Assembly (NCBI GenBank): GCA_944548615.1
Contig: OX155954.1
Location: forward strand, 6,878,924 to 6,942,923
DNA from: Micropterix aruncella
Taxonomy: Eukaryota; Arthropoda; Insecta; Lepidoptera; Micropterigidae
Direction of reading: 5' to 3'
Length of the DNA stretch: 64,000 nucleotides
Shown: positions 1 through 12,500 of the stretch, one piece after another
Position numbering within the stretch: position 1 is the stretch's first letter
Layout: each line of letters starts with the position of its first letter
Position numbers and translations under genes: made by a program
Notes under the pieces: generated by a model
Databases searched by the model: none
Told to the model about the DNA's origin: nothing
What the model saw: only the letters and a program-made list of their open reading frames with translations

Positions 1-2879
1 TTCTGTACTCTCCAGTCAAAGGGTGACTGGAAAGTACTCTTCCTTCTACCTCTTGCCTCATTGTGGTTCTCAACATTATATAATATCATTTCGGAGAGGA
101 GATGGAGGAAATAAGAAGATAAATGAGGATGCACATTTAAGGAAACAAGTACACAAGCGAGTTCTCGAAATCCATGTGTCGCACCATGTTCATCAAAATA
201 TTGGAAGCAACGGCAAGTGACAAATTGTCTTGCTGAACACCCCCCAAACCTATACATAACGTAAACCTCCTATACAAAAGCGTCTACGCATCGAAAGACC
301 GTTCCCATACATCACCATACGGCCAATAAAACGGCACCACGTGTACCGCTTATTGCTTAGTCAAGCGGCGACCTATTGACGTATTCCCGTACAACGAACA
401 AACAGCGCATGTGATTGCCATACAGTGCAGTTACACTACTAGATCTCCAGACCCAAAAGTTACGCGACTAGCCGCACGATCACGTGCAACTCGCGATTTG
501 TGAATCAATGCAGCGTAATGCAACTGATAAATTGCTACAATGAGAATTCTGATTTTTATGGGGGTAAGCTATAATGGTCGTTAACTACTGTAACGTTACC
601 CGATTAAGGAAAAGCCTGTTGTTAGGTCATGGGGAAATATCTTTCATGGGATTTAAGATTGCCGTGGAAAAAGAAGGTGTAATGGTTTAATGATGTGTTT
701 ATGTGGGCGCCACCACGGAAATCTAGGATGATTGGGAATTCGGGTCGCTACCAGAAAAAGCAGGCGTGGTCGCTGCCTGACCTTGAACGCCGCAGAAGGG
801 GATACGCGACAGGATTTGGGACCGCGGTAGCTCAGTGGAAAAGGTCGTGGTGAACCCAAGGAATCCTGCGCGGAGAAAAGGAGAGCTTCTGGAAGAGAAG
901 GACAGCCTTGCTTCTATTGTGAGAAAGGGGGAAAACTAGGGAAAGAAGAGTGGAGGAGTAATAAATAGGGATATAATATGTACTTACTGTGGGCTTATCG
1001 CCGAATCTGGAAAATAAAAATAGATATTCGACCGCTGTGAAGTCACGCGCGATCTGAGCTGTCAGATCGCTGCGCGGCGGTTTTCTGTGTCGATGTGTAG
1101 CGGCGAACTTCGCGCCGATTCGGAGCAGTTACTTTCGTATATTATTAATCTGAGCTTGCACCATTTATATCATAAGCAAGAATAGAATTTCTCTCCGTGT
1201 GCGAGAGATTAACCCTTTTAAAGAGAAAGACCCGAAGTATAATACAAGATTTATTACTCATAAAATTACAGATGTTTTATTTCTCTGATTTAAGTATATT
1301 AAATGTATATTCGGGAGGACCTTTAGTGCCTTTGCAAGCCCTTCGGAGCGGAGGAATCGCCGGAGCGTGCGTGGAAAGTCACGGTAGGTAGGTCGCTAAA
1401 CTCACGGTAGGTAGGTGCCTACGGGTATTATGGGAATTTCGGAAGGAATTTTGGGAACACCTCTATCGATATGCCTTTTATATGGTTTATACAAGGGAAC
1501 TTTTGAAAGGGGAGAACCTTCAACAACCGCGGCGCGCGGGGCCTCGAGTTACGTCGGTCTGGACGCCGCCGACTACTATGGGGGCGTCCTCTGGATCGTC
1601 CCACGGCTTCACGGGAATTACGCGCTGAAACCTTGGACTCTCTCTCACGCTTGGGTAGATTGAAAAAGTGTGTCGATTGACAATTAAACGGGAAAATGCC
1701 CTGAGGCGAACTATAGAGAGCGCTCTTGCACTAGGTTCGATTGATTAAATTCTTTAATATGAAATATAACAGTTATTTGCTGAACTCTGGGGGTTTTAAA
1801 GTTTGGGGAGTCAGAAAAACGTGAACCCTAGAAACTCGCCTGATATGGAAGGTAGGTCCCTCGGAGGCTGGGGTTCGTTGCGGCTGACTGCGGGATTTGC
1901 GCACTGGTATCGCTTGGTGAAACTATTGGATTCCAGATGCACTTTAAACGTGTCACTGCGGCTCCGTTTTCGAATAAAATGTGGACCGCTGAGGGGTTTG
2001 ACCCCCAGCGGCCACGGGCACTTCCGCTGCGTTCGGCGGTTCAAAAACTAAGAGAGGGTATATAATTGGACGCTCGATCCGGTCGGTTTTGAATTTATTC
2101 GTCTGGCAATTTTTGCCGCCGAATCCGACTAGGGGTGTCCGTTGTTGTATCGCATGATGCGATTACGGCAACGGTTGGAAGTCTAGATAATTTGTTTATT
2201 TGCCGATTAAATTGTGGCGAAGTGTAAAGTGAATTATATGAGAGTTTTATTAATATATTTTAAAAAGGTAGATTCTCGTGACGAGTAGTTCGTCACACTA
2301 CGAACTAGTTAGTTAGTTAGTTAGTTAACTAACTAAGTGCGGATGGTTAAATGACTGACTACCACGTCTCCCTGCGCTTATCATCATCATATCATCACCT
2401 ATCAACTGCTGGAAAGCTAATACCACCGATCGGTGGTTATTCTGTTGTGACAATTCGCAGACGGCCGTTCCCTGTATTTATTCAATTATGCAATTATATG
2501 CAGTAAAAGTCGCCTTCATTGAATAATCCACCATTATATATCAGTATGCATGCCTTAACACCCCCTACTAACAAATTTTTGAGGTTTGGAAACATGCCTT
2601 CGTGAGTTTCATTCGCATGCCTGGCTCTCTAAGGGTTAAGTCGCTTACGGCTGTACCCTTGACGGGTAACTATCCCGCGGCCATTTAGTCCCAAAGCCCA
2701 TTCCCATTTTAGAATTGGAATTAACGAGAGTTGGCCGAATCGCGCCAAATACTTGCAGTTTAGAAAGAAATATCAACACGCTTTCGGGTCCTGCTAGTTT
2801 GTTGCTTCAAGCGGTTAATTGTGTATGTCTTTTAAAATCAAATACAGGACTTTTATAACAATTGTATATTGTTTTACAG
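1..2879. other. Intronic or upstream DNA of AP-1 gamma without a recognised exon
   Basis: No conserved coding exon is visible. The exon that should precede 2880 (ending in the codon split before VLITGVTL) is not here, so the stretch is probably intron. It is patchwork in composition: a GC-richer block at about 700-2100 lies in AT-rich DNA. Small structures include a direct duplication of CACGGTAGGTAGGT (1380 and 1402), a 13-bp palindrome TCGCATGATGCGA near 2150 and a run of GTTA units turning into AACTAACTAA at about 2307-2334. The GC-richer block may be a degraded mobile element, but I see no diagnostic ends. Confidence 0.4.
2400..2640. repeat. Dispersed repeat, copy 1 (partner at 18570-18790)
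   Basis: This stretch aligns by eye with 18570-18790. Shared blocks include TGTATTTATTCAATTAT, CATTGAATAA followed by CCACC, and AGTATGC followed by an AACAAATTTT tract. This copy ends in CTAAGGGTTAA while the other begins with TTAACCCTTGG, so the family may have short terminal inverted repeats. It is non-coding and its transposon class is unknown. Confidence 0.45.
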
Positions 2880-5800
2880 GAGTGCTGATCACCGGTGTGA
2901 CACTAATCACAGAAATGTGCGAAAACAGCCCTGACACACTCAGCCATTTCAAAAAGGTGAGTTTACACAATTTTTCTTAAGGTACGTTATACATGCCCAT
3001 TACGTTATACTCTCTTTCTAAGGTACGTTATACTCTCTAAATGCCAGACCTAATGACGCTCGAAGCTATTGACATTTTAACTTTGATTGTATGTGAAAGT
3101 TCAGGCGTAATGCATATAATTTATATTCATCGGCGATACTAATGCTATTTTTTCCCTGCGTCTTAATTTATAGGAGTCCGGCCAGCGCGAGGTAAACACC
3201 CATTGCCATTATGCAAACATTAACCTCACACACACGCATGAAAAATACATTTTTTTTGACGATCACTACTTTATTTTAATTTGTAAATTGGCAATGGCTT
3301 GTGTAGTTGCGTCATATCACGGAGTTGCAAAATTAATTTACGAGTACACTAGTGCATCGAGCGCATGCAATACTACATATCATTTTCTTAAACATATATA
3401 CTAGAATGTAGTGTTTATTCATATATTTGTATATATTATTACTTATTTTCCACTTAAATTTATTGTATATAATGTAAAGTTTACTTTATTTTTAGCCCTT
3501 AATTGCATACATATATATATATTTTTTTTTCTACTTTAAATTTTACTTTAATTTGTGTAAACAACACATTTGTTAGATTTAGAAATATTTAAAATTGATC
3601 ACCTTCGTCAGTTCGCGAGTTACAAAAATACAGTTGGTATAACACAGCACAGCCAGAGACAGACCTTCTAGGTCTAGTTGGTTGTGCGATTTCGCCTCAT
3701 TCGGATATGCTAGCATATTTATATCCATAGAGCTATGTTTTTCGCTATTATAATGTTTGTTCTTAATTATTCCTCATGTACAACAGTATGCATGTCCTTG
3801 TATTTTTTTGTTCTTGTACGTTATAAATAAATAAATAAATAAATAAATAAATACTGTCACATTTATTAGTAAGAGCTTTGATGTTTGCACTACGTATAGT
3901 TGGTGAGCCAGCGACAAACAAGTGCAAGGGTTTTGGAAAAGCTGATACTTTCAGATCAGACAGTATTTTGGTCATAAAATGCCAGGGTACAGTCAGCAGT
4001 CCAGATTCAGGGACACCTGGCGCTGGTGTACTACGATAGTTGTAATTTGGTACCCTCAAAGTGTTTTGGAAAGCTAAAAATTCATTAGTAGGCAATGGAT
4101 GCAATAAGAGCTCGAAAAATATGGTCAGACTGCTTCCATTATGCCGACCAGGGTTGTTGCGAATATCAGCATCAGCGTGTTATCAGCATTGGTTTCAATA
4201 TCAGCATCCGCATTAATCAATGCTGATTTTGTTGTTTGCTGATATTCTGGTCGTGACATGACCTTGAAGGGCGGACCTTAGCTCTAGCCGCAAGCGCATG
4301 CTGTCGTCTCCGCCGGCTAGTGTTCCTAGCAAACAATTATTAAGCAGTGCCGGAATTATATATAAGCCTTCCCGTAATAGACTCCAATCTGAAAAGGCAG
4401 CGCTCAGCTATTGTTTTTAAAATATAACTTACCTTTAATACAATTTCAATTTCGGCGATCAACTGCCAATTGTATTTTATTTTTGTATGTTAGGTAATGG
4501 CACTTTACCTATTCAATATGTAAGAAGATTGTTTTTGATAATTAAAAGTCACAGAAGTGTTATAACTGACTTTTCATTTAAAATACCTAATAATATTATC
4601 CCTTTTAATTACAATTTCATAGTTGGATATATTTTATTTAACCCGTTGAGTATGATAGGACCAAATCTGGTTGTGAAACAATTATCCTTTGAGTATGATA
4701 AGACCAGATCTGGTTCCGCGTTTTTTTCACTTCATTGACGTTCTCATATTTATTCATAATTATCTAATTGTTTTACAAAATGATATTTCAATATTCTATA
4801 TTCGAAATTTCAATGCAATCATTGTGCAGTTGTTCTTTTTATGATTGGTGTAGTAGTTTCGTAGTTATAGTACTTTAAGTCGATGTCGCCGAAAATCCTG
4901 CAAAAGAGACAGATGCATCCATGAAAATACCCATTTACTCCAAGGGTTAAGTAATTCATTAAAATCAGCATCAGCTGATATTTATATCAAAAAATTTGCT
5001 TAAAAGATATTAAAAAAACCTGCATCAACAGGTTTACAACCCAGATACTGACCATTATATTGCGCGGCACGACCGATGTGTCATAGACCAATGCGTGACA
5101 TGTATGGAGATGCTGACGCCACGCGTTCGATTATGAAGCAGTCTGACCATATGTATCGAGTTCCATATTGTATCCACTGTCTACTGATAAATTTTCAGCT
5201 TTTCCAAAACACTTTAGAGGTACTAATTAAAATTACAACTTTCCTAGTACGCCAGCACCAGGTGTCCCGGAATCTGATCTGTCTGATCTGAAAGTATCAA
5301 CTTTTCCAAAACTCTTGCACTTTTTTGTCGCTGGCTCTTGACTAGTACAGATTTGTGTAATTTTTGCATATTCACATTTGCATCCCTGTCACAGTTGTTT
5401 TATGAGATTTAGGTCATGATAACTCGTAATGACATAATCGTTCTATCAACAGATTGTGCCGAATTTGGTTAGGATTCTGAAGAACCTCATTCTCGCTGGA
5501 TATTCACCGGAGCATGACGTCAGTGGAGTATCTGATCCATTTTTACAGGTAATAGGGAATATTTAATTTTCTCGATCTCCTATACTTTTTTTTATTGTGT
5601 TGTAACTTGTTTTGAAATTATAAAAAAAAATATATTTTTCCCCAAAGAAGATTTACCCCAGAATTTTAACCAATACAAAAAGAAATACTAATTTGAGAAA
5701 AGTAGCTTCCCATTAATGGCGTTCTCGCGTTTTTATACTAAACACTAAACGCGGAAATTGTTTTGCTCAGTTTTGAACATAATTTTATTTTTTATTTTTT

Positions 5801-6594
5801 AGTAAGTCCAAACGAAACTAAACGACGTTTTGCGAGAATCCTTTGCAAATTAATAAAATAAACTTAGGAAAATGTCTATTTAGTATTGCGGACTTTCTCT
5901 CTCATAGAGAAGCAAATATAGGTTTTTACGTCAAATTAGTACATTCGGCTATTCGTATACAAGCGGCTATTCGTAAATCAATCCACGATAATAATTGTAC
6001 AAAAGAAATAAGGAAGAAAAAACCGTCGAAATAAGGAAAAGGCTGTCATAGATTCGGAAAAAGTCATATGTCAAAAATTCATTTTACAGTAAACTAAACT
6101 AATAAGAACTACAAATTGTTACAATATGTAAACGAAAAATTAGGGTAGCTATAATATCTAAAAGCTCTCATCTATGTTCGCTATCAATTTCTGAAAATAT
6201 TCATAGAAACACTTGCATATTCGCAATTTAAATTCGGAAAACTACAGTTTGTTTGTTTGTTCTGTAGGTAAAGATTCTACGACTTCTCCGCATCCTGGGA
6301 CGGAACGACGGTGAAGCCTCAGAAGCCATGAACGATATCCTAGCGCAGGTGGCTACCAATACAGAGACGAGTAAAAACGTGGGAAATACCATCCTCTACG
6401 AGACGGTTCTTTCCATCATGGACATCAAGTCGGAGAGCAGTCTCCGAGTGCTTGCTGTGAATATTCTCGGCAGATTCTTGCTCAACAACGATAAAAATAT
6501 ACGATATGTGGCTTTGAACACTCTGCTGAAGACCGTTCACGTCGACACCACCGCCGTGCAGAGACACAGGACTACCATATTGGAATGTTTAAAG
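2880..6594 (+). CDS. AP-1gamma: AP-1 gamma trunk exons (HEAT-repeat core, three exons)
   Basis: The exons 2880-2956, 5453-5548 and 6268-6594 encode the middle of the adaptin N-terminal trunk, an alpha-solenoid that packs against the beta, mu and sigma subunits. The third exon holds the block with [16 protein letters not shown] and ends after a residue run equivalent to [10 protein letters not shown]. Donors are GTGAGT (2957), GTAATA (5549) and GTGAGC (6595). The first two introns contain a foldback element (3906-5338) and a candidate microexon (3174-3191). Confidence 0.95.
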
Positions 6595-9500
6595 GTGAGC
6601 ATGATGATATGTTTGAAGTTGGGCATGATGAAGGTCGTGAGCATAACAATGCTGACGACACAAAAAATGTTGCCAATACCTATTATTAGCAGTGTACAGC
6701 TTGAGTAGGATCTTGACAAGATCAAAGTTTGGATGAAAGATTGGTTGAATGAACCTTGAACACTGAGAAATGTGTAGTGCTTCATATCGCGAAAAGAAAC
6801 TCCAACACAATATTTCCTGGCAAATGCCTAATTAAAAGCAGTTAAATGACAAAAAAAACATCTTGGAATAACAATTAGTGAGCAAATGCAAAACACATAC
6901 TTGCAATCTCTAAACGAGCCAACTATCTGATAAGCATGGTTTTCCAACATCGTCAAAAGAGGTGTTTATCGCTCAATTGTTAACGTGTCTGGGCCAATTT
7001 AAGACACGTCTCTCCAAAAATATAAGGCCTGAATGGCCTTGTCGTTTGCTTCTTGTAGATCCTGCTGTGTTATGGAGGTTGACAGTTGCGGGCAGGATCG
7101 GAGGTGGTCTTCATCCTGCAGTGTTCCAAAGATACATATTGGGTTCTCGGTGTAGCCCCAGATCAGCATTATGTCACACCCACCCTCAGTCTATTGAGAC
7201 TGTAAAGCTCTCCATCGAGTTATGCGTTTCGATGATTGACTGCCATGGAGTGGTTGTGTTCGGCTCATAAACGATTTTCGCAATTTGAGGCGATTGTGGT
7301 GTCTTGGGTCATCTATCACCTTTAGGCGTTCTGAATCAGCCAGTACATCACGAGCAGGGGAGCGATGCCGATGATCGGATAAAGCTTTTCGACGGGTGTT
7401 TATAAAGATACGCAAGGTGTGTGTGAGACCCTATTTAAGAATGGCTATCAGCTGTGAAACCACTATTTTTGCACAGATGTAGATGTCCTAAAAAAGGTGA
7501 AACGTCTGCAGCCAAAATGGCAGTGAGCGTGAAAAATAGGAATTACGACGATCACGATCGCTTGAAATTACTTGGCCTGATTTCTCTCAAACAAAAAAGA
7601 GAAAGAAGTGAGAAGAGAAGAGAAAATTATCACGAATCATTACGTTGTACCTGGGCTATAGAGAATATTTACAAATTCAACGTCAACACAAATCTTCAAG
7701 GCTACAACCATAAAGGTCAACCACGCAATTTCAAAATTTCAATCTAATCCTCTTAAATTCGTCCTCCAAAATAGAGTAGTGTACATGTGACATAAAATAA
7801 CATCTGAAGTGATTAGTGCAAGCTCTGACAATCAATTTAAAAACAAACTAGTATTGTACCTAGAAACTTGTTAAGAGCCCCTATCAATTTCGCAATGTGA
7901 AAACCGAAAATACACACTTTTTCAGGACGAATTTTACAATAACCATAAGATATATCTGATATTTTTTAATTCACAGTTATACAACACCTATTTATTTAGT
8001 ATGTCTACGAAATTTTATATTGATAACAACTTCGTATAAATTAGGAAAAAAAATATACAAAAATGGTTTTTTACATAAAGACGAAACACGAGGTTTTTCA
8101 ATTCGTTTTTCTGCTAACTGGTAGCGAAAAACGTTCTGAAAAAAAATGTGCGTACTAAGCATATAATATATTAGTAAGTCTACGATTTATATTTTTTAAA
8201 TTTATTCAATTAACACTAATAAAAAATGTGTTGTACTATGAATAAACCCAGTAAAATCGTGTGTAAAAACGTCGTCTACGCGTAAGAATATAATAAAAAT
8301 AATTACAAGATATAAACATTTCAATAATTGAGGCATTTACCCACCCAGTATTTTAATTTTTTTAATTTATTGTCTACATATTTCTCTGTAATAAATTATC
8401 GAAATCCATGCTTACGCGCTGTTCATTCGCGTTAGTCCGTGCATTCGCGCCCGAGGGCTACTGGACGGTGGACGTGCGTTGCGTTGATTTCCGGAGCTCG
8501 CGATATTCTCGCGTCCTGCGCGCGAATACTCGCGCCCGGCCGAGCGCTTTTCGACAGTGGATATGCGTCGATTAAGCGGTTTTGATACTGCAAGATTTGT
8601 TAGGGGCTATCCATAAAATACGTCACGCTAAATTTTTGGCATTTTGACCCACTCCTCACCTTATCAGTATTTTTTATTGTAGATGTCAAACAAATGTGTT
8701 TAATTTTTAGAAAATAGGTCAAAACATTAAACTTTACTATCAGGGCAAGATTAAAGTTAGAAAAAAAGCTGAAAAAACACGAAAGGCGTGTGAATTTCGT
8801 AGGCAAATTGTTTTCACCTTCCTAACTATATTTAACTAATTTTTTTTATAGTTTGTTACTTTCTTTAATCTATAAATACGGGTAAAAATGTTGTCCATCG
8901 CCAGCGTCGGCGTGGCAACGCTGCAAGCGTCATTGATACCTTTGGATCGTAAGCGAAAAAGAGTAGGGTTTTTGACTTAAAATAATTGTTCAAAAAAAAT
9001 AAATTTCAAAAAATCTATAAATATATAATGTATATTTGCAGAGAATTAAATAACAAAAATAAGACATTACCTGGATCGTCATCGATGGGTAAAAAAGATG
9101 GAGATATAAGGTATTTTTACTTGGTAATAATAACAGTAATTTATAATAATATCGCAAAGGTTTCTATTAACATCTTTAAGTTTCATTGGGAAATTGTATA
9201 TAACCATACACTGTGGAATATAAATAGCGCACAGAACTTTAAGGGTTATTTCTACCCGTAACATTTTTTTTATTCGACAAAAAAAGTTTTAAAAAAAAAC
9301 AAATAAAATAAAAAAGTATGGCACATGAATAGTTTTGGATTATTTTGAGACTATATTTATTCGTATAAAAAAAGCAATATTTTCACGATTTGATATGTTT
9401 ATACTATTTTAGCATTTATTATTTATTAAAATCGTATTTACGTGTATGTGCAGGGTCGGACTGGGCCTAAGGGGCCCGGGTGGGATTATGACTTTAGGGG

Positions 9501-12500
9501 CCCGCCGCGCGCCTAGGATCAAGTGATACCATCAGGTCAACCAATAAACCAAATGATAATAATAATCAAATAGGCGCGAATTTTAGGAAGTTTTTAATTT
9601 CAAAGACATACATTTTTATGAAAAAAGTTTAGTTATTTATAACTATCCCATCAAAAACAAAAATAAAAGAGGAGAAGTTTCAGCTAGAGTGCCAATAACT
9701 TGTTAAAATAAGACATACATTTTTATATATTTTTATATAGAAAGTTCAATTAACTAATTGATAATGTATTATCCAATCAGCATTTTTTTTAAAAGAGGAG
9801 AAGTTTCAGCTAAATTGTCAATAACTCTTTCGTAAAAACTGATATCCTAGTCATCCTTGATAAGATCCGATTCAGTATTCAGAATAATCAATGAATCTAG
9901 CAGTTCTTGACCTAGTAGGGAACGAAGCCTGGTCTTAATGCGCTTCAGTGCTGAAAATCGTCTCTCGCGAGTCACTTGCGTAAATGACATTGTGAGTATT
10001 GTACAATAAGCTACGTATAAGTTGGAGTTCGTACTTATGTGCATATTATACTCAGACAAAAGTTTACATGCACATGGTATGCAACTTCGGCAATCATCGG
10101 AACCTCTTCTTCCTCCTCTTCATCTTCTTTCTCAATCTGAGAATCTGAATCCTTTGTGTGATGCTCCCTAAGTGAAATGTGTTCGTCCCAAATAGTTTTA
10201 GAAAGTTCTTTAAAACTTTTTGCAAAAGATTCGAGTTCTTTTGAAAGTAATTCTCGATCAACATTGGCAATAGATGCGATTGACTTTAATGCATCATCAG
10301 GAATTCCGTTTTTGTCAATTTCGTGGAAGTTTTTCGGATCCAAACAAGCGACATCCTTTCTATTCTTGACCACTCTGTGAACCGTAATGCCCCTGCCAGC
10401 GTCCAGCTGTCATCCTTCCAGGTGGCGGTCCATGAATACTTCTCGGGTGTTTACCCAAAATCTACCCATGTCGACCCGGTTCACAGAGAAAACGCATTTA
10501 AGGCAAAGCTCCGTAGGCAAAAGCGGCTACTTCGTCGCCAGTTACGTGAAGCCAAGAAAGCCGGGGATAAAGCCCTCTGCCACAACTTCTCGCGCGCGTA
10601 CCGCTCTATACTAAAACTCATACAGAGCGTAGCAACGCAAAACGACAAACGCAAGGCAGCATTTCTCAAATCCAAAGAGGAAGCCCGGTTCGACAAAAAC
10701 CGTTTTAACTACAGCAAAACGGTTTTGTCTGCCGCCAAGGGAAAAATCCAAATCCCGGAAGATATGGCCACGGAATACTTTTCGACCACGTATGAGGACC
10801 CAATGCGGCTCCATAATTACAGCCCTCCGCCGGGCATTACACCTCCGCCCCTGCCTACGGTAGCTTTTGCTTCTCAACCTCCATCACTAGATGAGATTCT
10901 TAATCAAGTAAAGAGGAAGCCGTCGGGCTCTACTCCGGGTCCCGATGGTATTCCCTATTTAGTATACAAAAAATGCCCCTGCCTTCTGCAATATTTAGGA
11001 TCCATCTTCCGAAATATATGGAATAGCGGTGTAGTCCCACAGAATTTTGGCCGAGCGACAGTCATCTTAATTCCGAAGGTCCCAGTTTGCACCGGACCAA
11101 AGGACGCTCGGCCCATTGCTCTCACAGACACTGTGGCCAAAATCTTTTTTAGCATAGTCCACACGAGGATGAGCGAATTCATGCACCGGAATGAGTACCT
11201 TGGAGTATCAGTTCAAAAAGGCTTCATGCGCGGCGTCTCGGGCTGCCTCGAGCACAACTCTCTCCTGGCTGCTGCCATCAAGGATGCGAGACAGCACGAA
11301 CGCCAAATCAATGTATGCTGGCTCGACCTAGAGAATGCCTTTGGGTCAGTCCGACACAGTCTCCTCCACTTTGCACTCCGCTGGTACAACTTCCCACCAG
11401 TCGTGCGTGACATTGTAGCCTCCTACTACAACTGTCTGACTTTCCATGTTAAAACTCAAGAATGGACTACCCGCTCTATACCATATTCAATTGGACTATT
11501 TCAGGGCTGTTGCCTGTCCCCGACGATTTTTAATATAGTTTTTAATATACTTCTGGAAAGCCTGAGCCAGTTTGACAGGAAGTGGGGCTACCGTTTTAAA
11601 ACAGACGGCCAATACACCTCGTCGTGCCTCGCTTTTGCCGACGACCTAACTTTCATCACCAGAAGCCCCAAGCAGCTTTCCCTGCTATTACAGAAAGTGG
11701 AGCTTTTCTGCGACTGGTCAGGCTGTATAAAAGTGAAGCCCTCCAAATGTTTTTGCCTTGGACTCGCCCGCATGGGCACAAAATTTACATCCTATGACCC
11801 CAAATTGGTCTATAAGGGCTCTAATATCTCCCTTATAGACCCAAACAATCATTTCAAATTCCTCGGCAGAAAAATCACCCATCAGGGAAAAGACGTCTCG
11901 GGCGATCATGTTATAGAGCATTTCAAAAGTTGCCTGGCGAAAATAGATGCCTTGCTAATTTCTGGCCCTCGTAAGGCCTGGATCTATGACAATTATCTAA
12001 CGTCACATTTGTCATGGCCCTTTCTTATTTACGATTTTACCAAAACCCAACTGTCCCGTCTAGATGCACTGGTGACAGCTAGTTTAAAATCCTGGCTGTC
12101 CTTAGCCAAACCAGCTGACCCCTCGACTCTCTTCAGGTCCAAACAAAATTTTGGGCTAGCGCTTAAACTGCCCTCTCTGCTCTACGCCAACTCCAGAATA
12201 ACCAAAAATTCGATTCTGTGCAATTCCAAAGATCCGGCAATATCGAAGCACGTAATAAGTGGCTGTAGTGATTCAAATGAACTACAAGCCCGCGTAGACT
12301 TCCACAAAAGGTTCCTTACTGGAATCAGCCAGAATGGCACTGGTCTGGGGTATGGCAGTACAACCACGAGCGACGTGGACTTGAAGAAGTCTCTTTTGCG
12401 GGGAGATTACGACAGCAAGAGTATGGCTCATGCTATTGGCCTTCAATGCCAGAATGACTGGACAACAATTGGTGACTTTTGCATTCCGCCTCCAATGCAC

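Noticed and set aside
823..880. Possible tRNA gene from GGTAGCTCAGTGG (A-box match)
   Set aside because: No B box or acceptor-stem pairing at the right distance; no cloverleaf can be drawn.
10323..10362. N-terminal [12 protein letters not shown] of the long + strand ORF as part of the retrotransposon
   Set aside because: Copy C reads a different sequence before ILDHSVNRN. These codons are antisense to the hAT relic and lie outside the element.
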